DNA of 64,000 bases from NCBI GenBank assembly GCA_000381585.1, contig KB906741.1, forward strand, positions 124,001-188,000, given 5' to 3'. Below the pieces are notes generated by a model, which was given only the letters and a program-made list of their open reading frames with translations, made no database searches and was not told the origin of the DNA. This DNA is from Acidobacteriaceae bacterium KBS 83. Lineage in GTDB: Bacteria; Acidobacteriota; Terriglobia; Terriglobales; Acidobacteriaceae. Made by a program: the position numbers and the translations under genes. Of this stretch, positions 61,416 to 64,000 are shown piece after piece (the stretch's first letter is position 1; each line of letters begins with the position of its first letter).

Positions 61416-63932
61416 TCATTGTCTTGGCCGGGGTGATGCGGCATGGTTGCGGGACGGTAGCGCGAACGCAACGTACACCCCGCCCGAAGGCCATTTCGGG
61501 TCGCGCCCACCTCCGGCCGCAATGACGACATACTGTTTTCCGTCGATCATGTAGGTGGCTGGAGTTGCGTGACCCGCGAAGGGTAGCGGTGTCTCCCACA
61601 GCAGCCTGCCCGTTTGGCTGTCGAAGGCGTGCATTTTGCGGTCGAAGATGGTTGCGCCGATGAAGACGATGCCGCCCGCGGTGACGACAGGGCCGCCATA
61701 GTTCTCCGTTCCCGTGTCCTTCATGCCCTCTGCTGCTAACTCGGGATATTCACCCAGGGGTATCTTCCACAGATATCTTCCGCTATTGAGATCGATGGCG
61801 TTCAGAGTGCCCCACGGAGGAGATATGGCGGGATAGCCGTCCTGATCGAGGAACTTGCGATACCCGGTAAAGCGGTATTTGAGTTCTGCGTCCTCGCTCG
61901 CCGTCTGAGGCGGTGGTGGTGAGATGTGTTCCGGCATAGCCATGAAACGCAGCAGAGCCGAAAGTTCCTCTCCCTGCAGTCTGGGAAAGCCGGGCATTCG
62001 TCCCTTCCCCTGGTGAATGAATTGGAGCACCTGCGTGCGTGGCATGCGGCTGCCGATACCGATCAATGCGGGAAACGACGGAGAAATGCCTTCTCGTTGA
62101 TCGCCGTGACAGATGGCGCAGTGCGCCGCGTAACTTTGAGCGCCTGCGGGATCGGAACTTTCAGCCGCATTTGAGGACGCACGAGTGGTCGGGTTGCTCG
62201 AAGCGGAACCAGCGGACATCTCCCGCTTATCACCAACACCGTGGCCCGCTGTATCTACGCCATGCTCGAGATACCGGATGAGCGCGGGAAGCGTCGCATC
62301 GTTCACCATGGGAAAGGCAGGCATTCGTCCTTTGCCCTGATGGATGGTCGCGGCGATCTCCACGTTAGAAAGGCGCTTGTCAACTCCGATCAGAGAAGGA
62401 AACGCAGGCGGCGAGCCCTCGCGGCGATCGCCATGGCAGGACGCGCAGAGACGGTCGTAAGCTTCTTCGCCCGGACCAAGGCCAGTCTTGTTTTCCGTCA
62501 GCCCGCCGGTCCAGGCCATCTCATTCGCGTTGATGTAGATCACTCCGCTTTTGGTATCGACGGCCGAGCCGCCCCACTCCGCGCCGCCGTCGAAGCCCGG
62601 AAAGACGATGGTCTGTTTGTTTACGCTCAAGGGAACAAATTGTCCCGCGCTGTGGAAGCCCTTGAATGTCTCCTCGGCAAATGCGTGTGCCTTCGGCGTG
62701 CGGTTGGTCAGCATCTCGCTGGTCAGGTATTGCCGCGCAAAAGGCGAGGGGAAAAGCGGGCGCGGCTGCGTAGGCCAGCTCTTCTCGCCCGGCACGGTGC
62801 TGGCCGGAACTGCCTGCTCAACGATAGGAAAGAGCGGCCGACCGGTGATCCGGTCGAAAAGGTAGAGATAGCCCTGCTTGGTTGCTTGCGCGACAGCATC
62901 GACGCGTTTGCCGTCGTGCATCACCGAGACCAGCGATGGCGGCGAGGGAAAATCACGGTCCCAGATATCGTGGTGCACGCCCTGGAAGGACCAGATGCGC
63001 TTTCCGGTAGCCGCATCGAGCGCGAGCAACGAATCGGCGAAAAGATTCTGTCCCGTCCGGTCTGCGCCGTAGAAGTCGGAAACCGCTGAGCCAGTAGGCG
63101 CGTAAAGAATGCCGCGCTTCTCATCGAGCGCCATCCCCGTCCAGTTGTTCGCGGCACCGGAATGGAGCCACCCGTCCTTCGGCCAGGTGTCGTAGCCATC
63201 CTCGCCTGGATGCGGAATAGTGTGAAAACTCCAGCGCAAAGCACCGCTGTGCACATCGAAGGCGCGGATGTCGCCCGGCGGCGCAGGATGCGTCTCCGGA
63301 TACCGCCCGCCTACGATGATCAGGTCCTTGTAGATGATTCCTGGTGTGGTGAGTGCGATCGATTGTTCACGATAATCCCCGCGAAGATCTTTGCGGAGGT
63401 CGATACGCCCATCCTCCCCGAAGCTCCGGATCGGTCTGCCATCGCGCGGATTGAGTGCGTAGAGGAAGTTGGCGATCCCGGCGAAAAGTCGGCTTTCAGA
63501 ATTGTCCGTCCACCATGTGAGGCCGCGTACCGGCTGCGTGCTCGTCACCCCGGAATCGAAGCTCCAGAGCAGCTTGCCGGTAGCTGCGTCAAGCGCGATG
63601 ACCTTCTGGGTCGGCGTGTACGCATAAAGCGTTCCCCCCACGATGAGCGGGCTCGTCTGCAGGCCGACGCCCTTTTCCCCGGTATCGTAGGTCCACGCAA
63701 CCGCTAGTTTGCTGACATTGTTACGGTTGATCTGAGCAAGCCGCGAGTAGTGATCGTTGGCCTTCTGGCCACCATAGATGGGCCAATCGTGGGACTGGGC
63801 TTTGGCGGAGTGCTTTTGGGGTTCCGCAGCCCCAGGCGAGTGCCGCATGATGCAGGCGCACATAACGGCGCACGCCAGCGCCGACGACAACAGACGGCGT
63901 GCCTGCGTTTTTCCGGCCTGTGCGCGTTTCAT
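61416..63932 (-). CDS. PQQ-dependent dehydrogenase with two inserted cytochrome c domains
   Basis: 838 residues from ATG 63932, one base after the stop of the upstream gene; a longer start at 63944 is possible. The signal peptide covers residues 5-35. The beta-propeller has quinoprotein W-motifs, with YALNPRDGRPIRSFG, ALDAATGKLLWSF, GVHHDIWDRDFPSPP and VFPGFDGGAEWGGSAVD. Two c-type heme sites lie in an insert between blades: CASCHGDRREG (about 490) and CAICHGDQREG (about 605), each with a KGRMPAFP or KGRMPGFP Met ligand. The propeller then resumes and ends KQYVVIAAGGGRDPKW. Oxidises a sugar or alcohol in the periplasm and passes electrons to its own hemes. Confidence 0.93.
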   Translation of the reverse strand: MKRAQAGKTQARRLLSSALACAVMCACIMRHSPGAAEPQKHSAKAQSHDWPIYGGQKANDHYSRLAQINRNNVSKLAVAWTYDTGEKGVGLQTSPLIVGGTLYAYTPTQKVIALDAATGKLLWSFDSGVTSTQPVRGLTWWTDNSESRLFAGIANFLYALNPRDGRPIRSFGEDGRIDLRKDLRGDYREQSIALTTPGIIYKDLIIVGGRYPETHPAPPGDIRAFDVHSGALRWSFHTIPHPGEDGYDTWPKDGWLHSGAANNWTGMALDEKRGILYAPTGSAVSDFYGADRTGQNLFADSLLALDAATGKRIWSFQGVHHDIWDRDFPSPPSLVSVMHDGKRVDAVAQATKQGYLYLFDRITGRPLFPIVEQAVPASTVPGEKSWPTQPRPLFPSPFARQYLTSEMLTNRTPKAHAFAEETFKGFHSAGQFVPLSVNKQTIVFPGFDGGAEWGGSAVDTKSGVIYINANEMAWTGGLTENKTGLGPGEEAYDRLCASCHGDRREGSPPAFPSLIGVDKRLSNVEIAATIHQGKGRMPAFPMVNDATLPALIRYLEHGVDTAGHGVGDKREMSAGSASSNPTTRASSNAAESSDPAGAQSYAAHCAICHGDQREGISPSFPALIGIGSRMPRTQVLQFIHQGKGRMPGFPRLQGEELSALLRFMAMPEHISPPPPQTASEDAELKYRFTGYRKFLDQDGYPAISPPWGTLNAIDLNSGRYLWKIPLGEYPELAAEGMKDTGTENYGGPVVTAGGIVFIGATIFDRKMHAFDSQTGRLLWETPLPFAGHATPATYMIDGKQYVVIAAGGGRDPKWPSGGVYVAFALPSRNHAASPRPRQ

Positions 63933-63933
63933 A

Positions 63934-64000
63934 TTAGCCCACATATTTCATGAGGCGCATAAATCCGAAGTCCATATGCAGAGCCTGGTGGCAGTGGAGC
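63934..64000 (-). CDS. Multicopper oxidase, C-terminal end, cut by window edge
   Basis: Only the last 22 codons are in the window. The frame reads LHCHQALHMDFGFMRLMKYVG and stops at 63934-63936 (TAA). HCHxxxHMxxGF is the copper-binding end of multicopper oxidases (His-Cys-His for the type 1/3 sites, axial Met). The stop is one base before the ATG of the PQQ dehydrogenase, so the two are translationally coupled. Family-level call from the motif only; the substrate cannot be told. Confidence 0.8.
   Translation of the reverse strand, partial: LHCHQALHMDFGFMRLMKYVG

Noticed and set aside
1-64000. CRISPR array, prophage or insertion sequence
   Set aside because: No regularly spaced repeats, no cas, integrase, transposase or phage structural genes were seen in any frame.

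Overview
The window looks like a chromosomal segment of an acidobacterium, probably class Terriglobia. This rests on four family-level signs: the VWFA-related acidobacterial protein entering at the left edge, the large Oar-type TonB-dependent receptor with an N-terminal carboxypeptidase-regulatory domain, several acidobacterium-type secreted proteins, and evenly GC-rich coding sequence. No phage, integrase, transposase or CRISPR array was seen. Most of the window is a mosaic of short operons that combine housekeeping genes with secreted carbon-scavenging enzymes and many small sensor/target gene pairs.

Layout. 1-7.6 kb: end of a VWA protein, cold-shock protein, a bestrophin/beta-carbonic anhydrase pair, a Prx6-type peroxiredoxin, a GlxA-like AraC regulator, small secreted and DUF4242 proteins, and an orphan PhoU. 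7.6-14.6 kb: aldo/keto reductase, HAD phosphatase, secreted GH35-type beta-galactosidase and the Oar-like receptor. 14.7-24 kb: pirin/MarR pair, Tat-exported amidase, YdeI-like protein, TetR/SRPBCC pair, secreted alpha/alpha-barrel protein, OprB-like porin, and an RcnR/CsoR-type metal sensor with a recognisable operator. 24.4-30.5 kb: lipoprotein, rpoD and dnaG, two methyltransferases. 30.8-39 kb: zinc-ribbon membrane protein, VOC protein, GluQ, DUF1569, Y-family polymerase, two small genes, radical SAM/SPASM protein and a frameshifted FG-GAP protein. 38.9-42 kb: ECF sigma factor, HEAT-repeat anti-sigma factor and double-PDZ protein behind an ECF-type promoter. 42-49.5 kb: creatininase-like protein, RNase HI, GNAT, YqeY, a class V aminotransferase next to serA, FmdB zinc ribbon and a Lys/Ser-rich DUF6496 protein. 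49.6-54.8 kb: purF-purL (overlapping), a 38-codon small gene and mmuM. 55-56.6 kb: tRNA-Pro(CGG) and a small decayed island with a broken papain-like peptidase/propeller gene and an intact chagasin-like inhibitor. 56.7-64 kb: exported RraA-like protein, poxB, a secreted lipoprotein, a PQQ dehydrogenase carrying two c-type hemes, and the last codons of a multicopper oxidase.

How the genes work together. Serine synthesis (class V aminotransferase plus SerA), purine synthesis (PurF, PurL), methionine recycling (MmuM) and replication/transcription (DnaG, RpoD) form the core. The accessory part is mostly envelope: porin, TonB receptor, exported glycosidases, amidase, quinoprotein dehydrogenase and PoxB feeding electrons to the membrane. 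Envelope stress is probably watched by the ECF/anti-sigma/PDZ unit.

The least ordinary signals are non-coding or decayed. They are a 12-bp duplication of the tRNA-Pro 3' end that brackets the peptidase/inhibitor island; a 97-nt multi-stem hairpin in the leader of the DUF4242 gene; and a 115-bp palindromic element whose 13-bp arms supply the stop codons of both flanking genes. All coordinates and motifs were read by eye; no database search was run.
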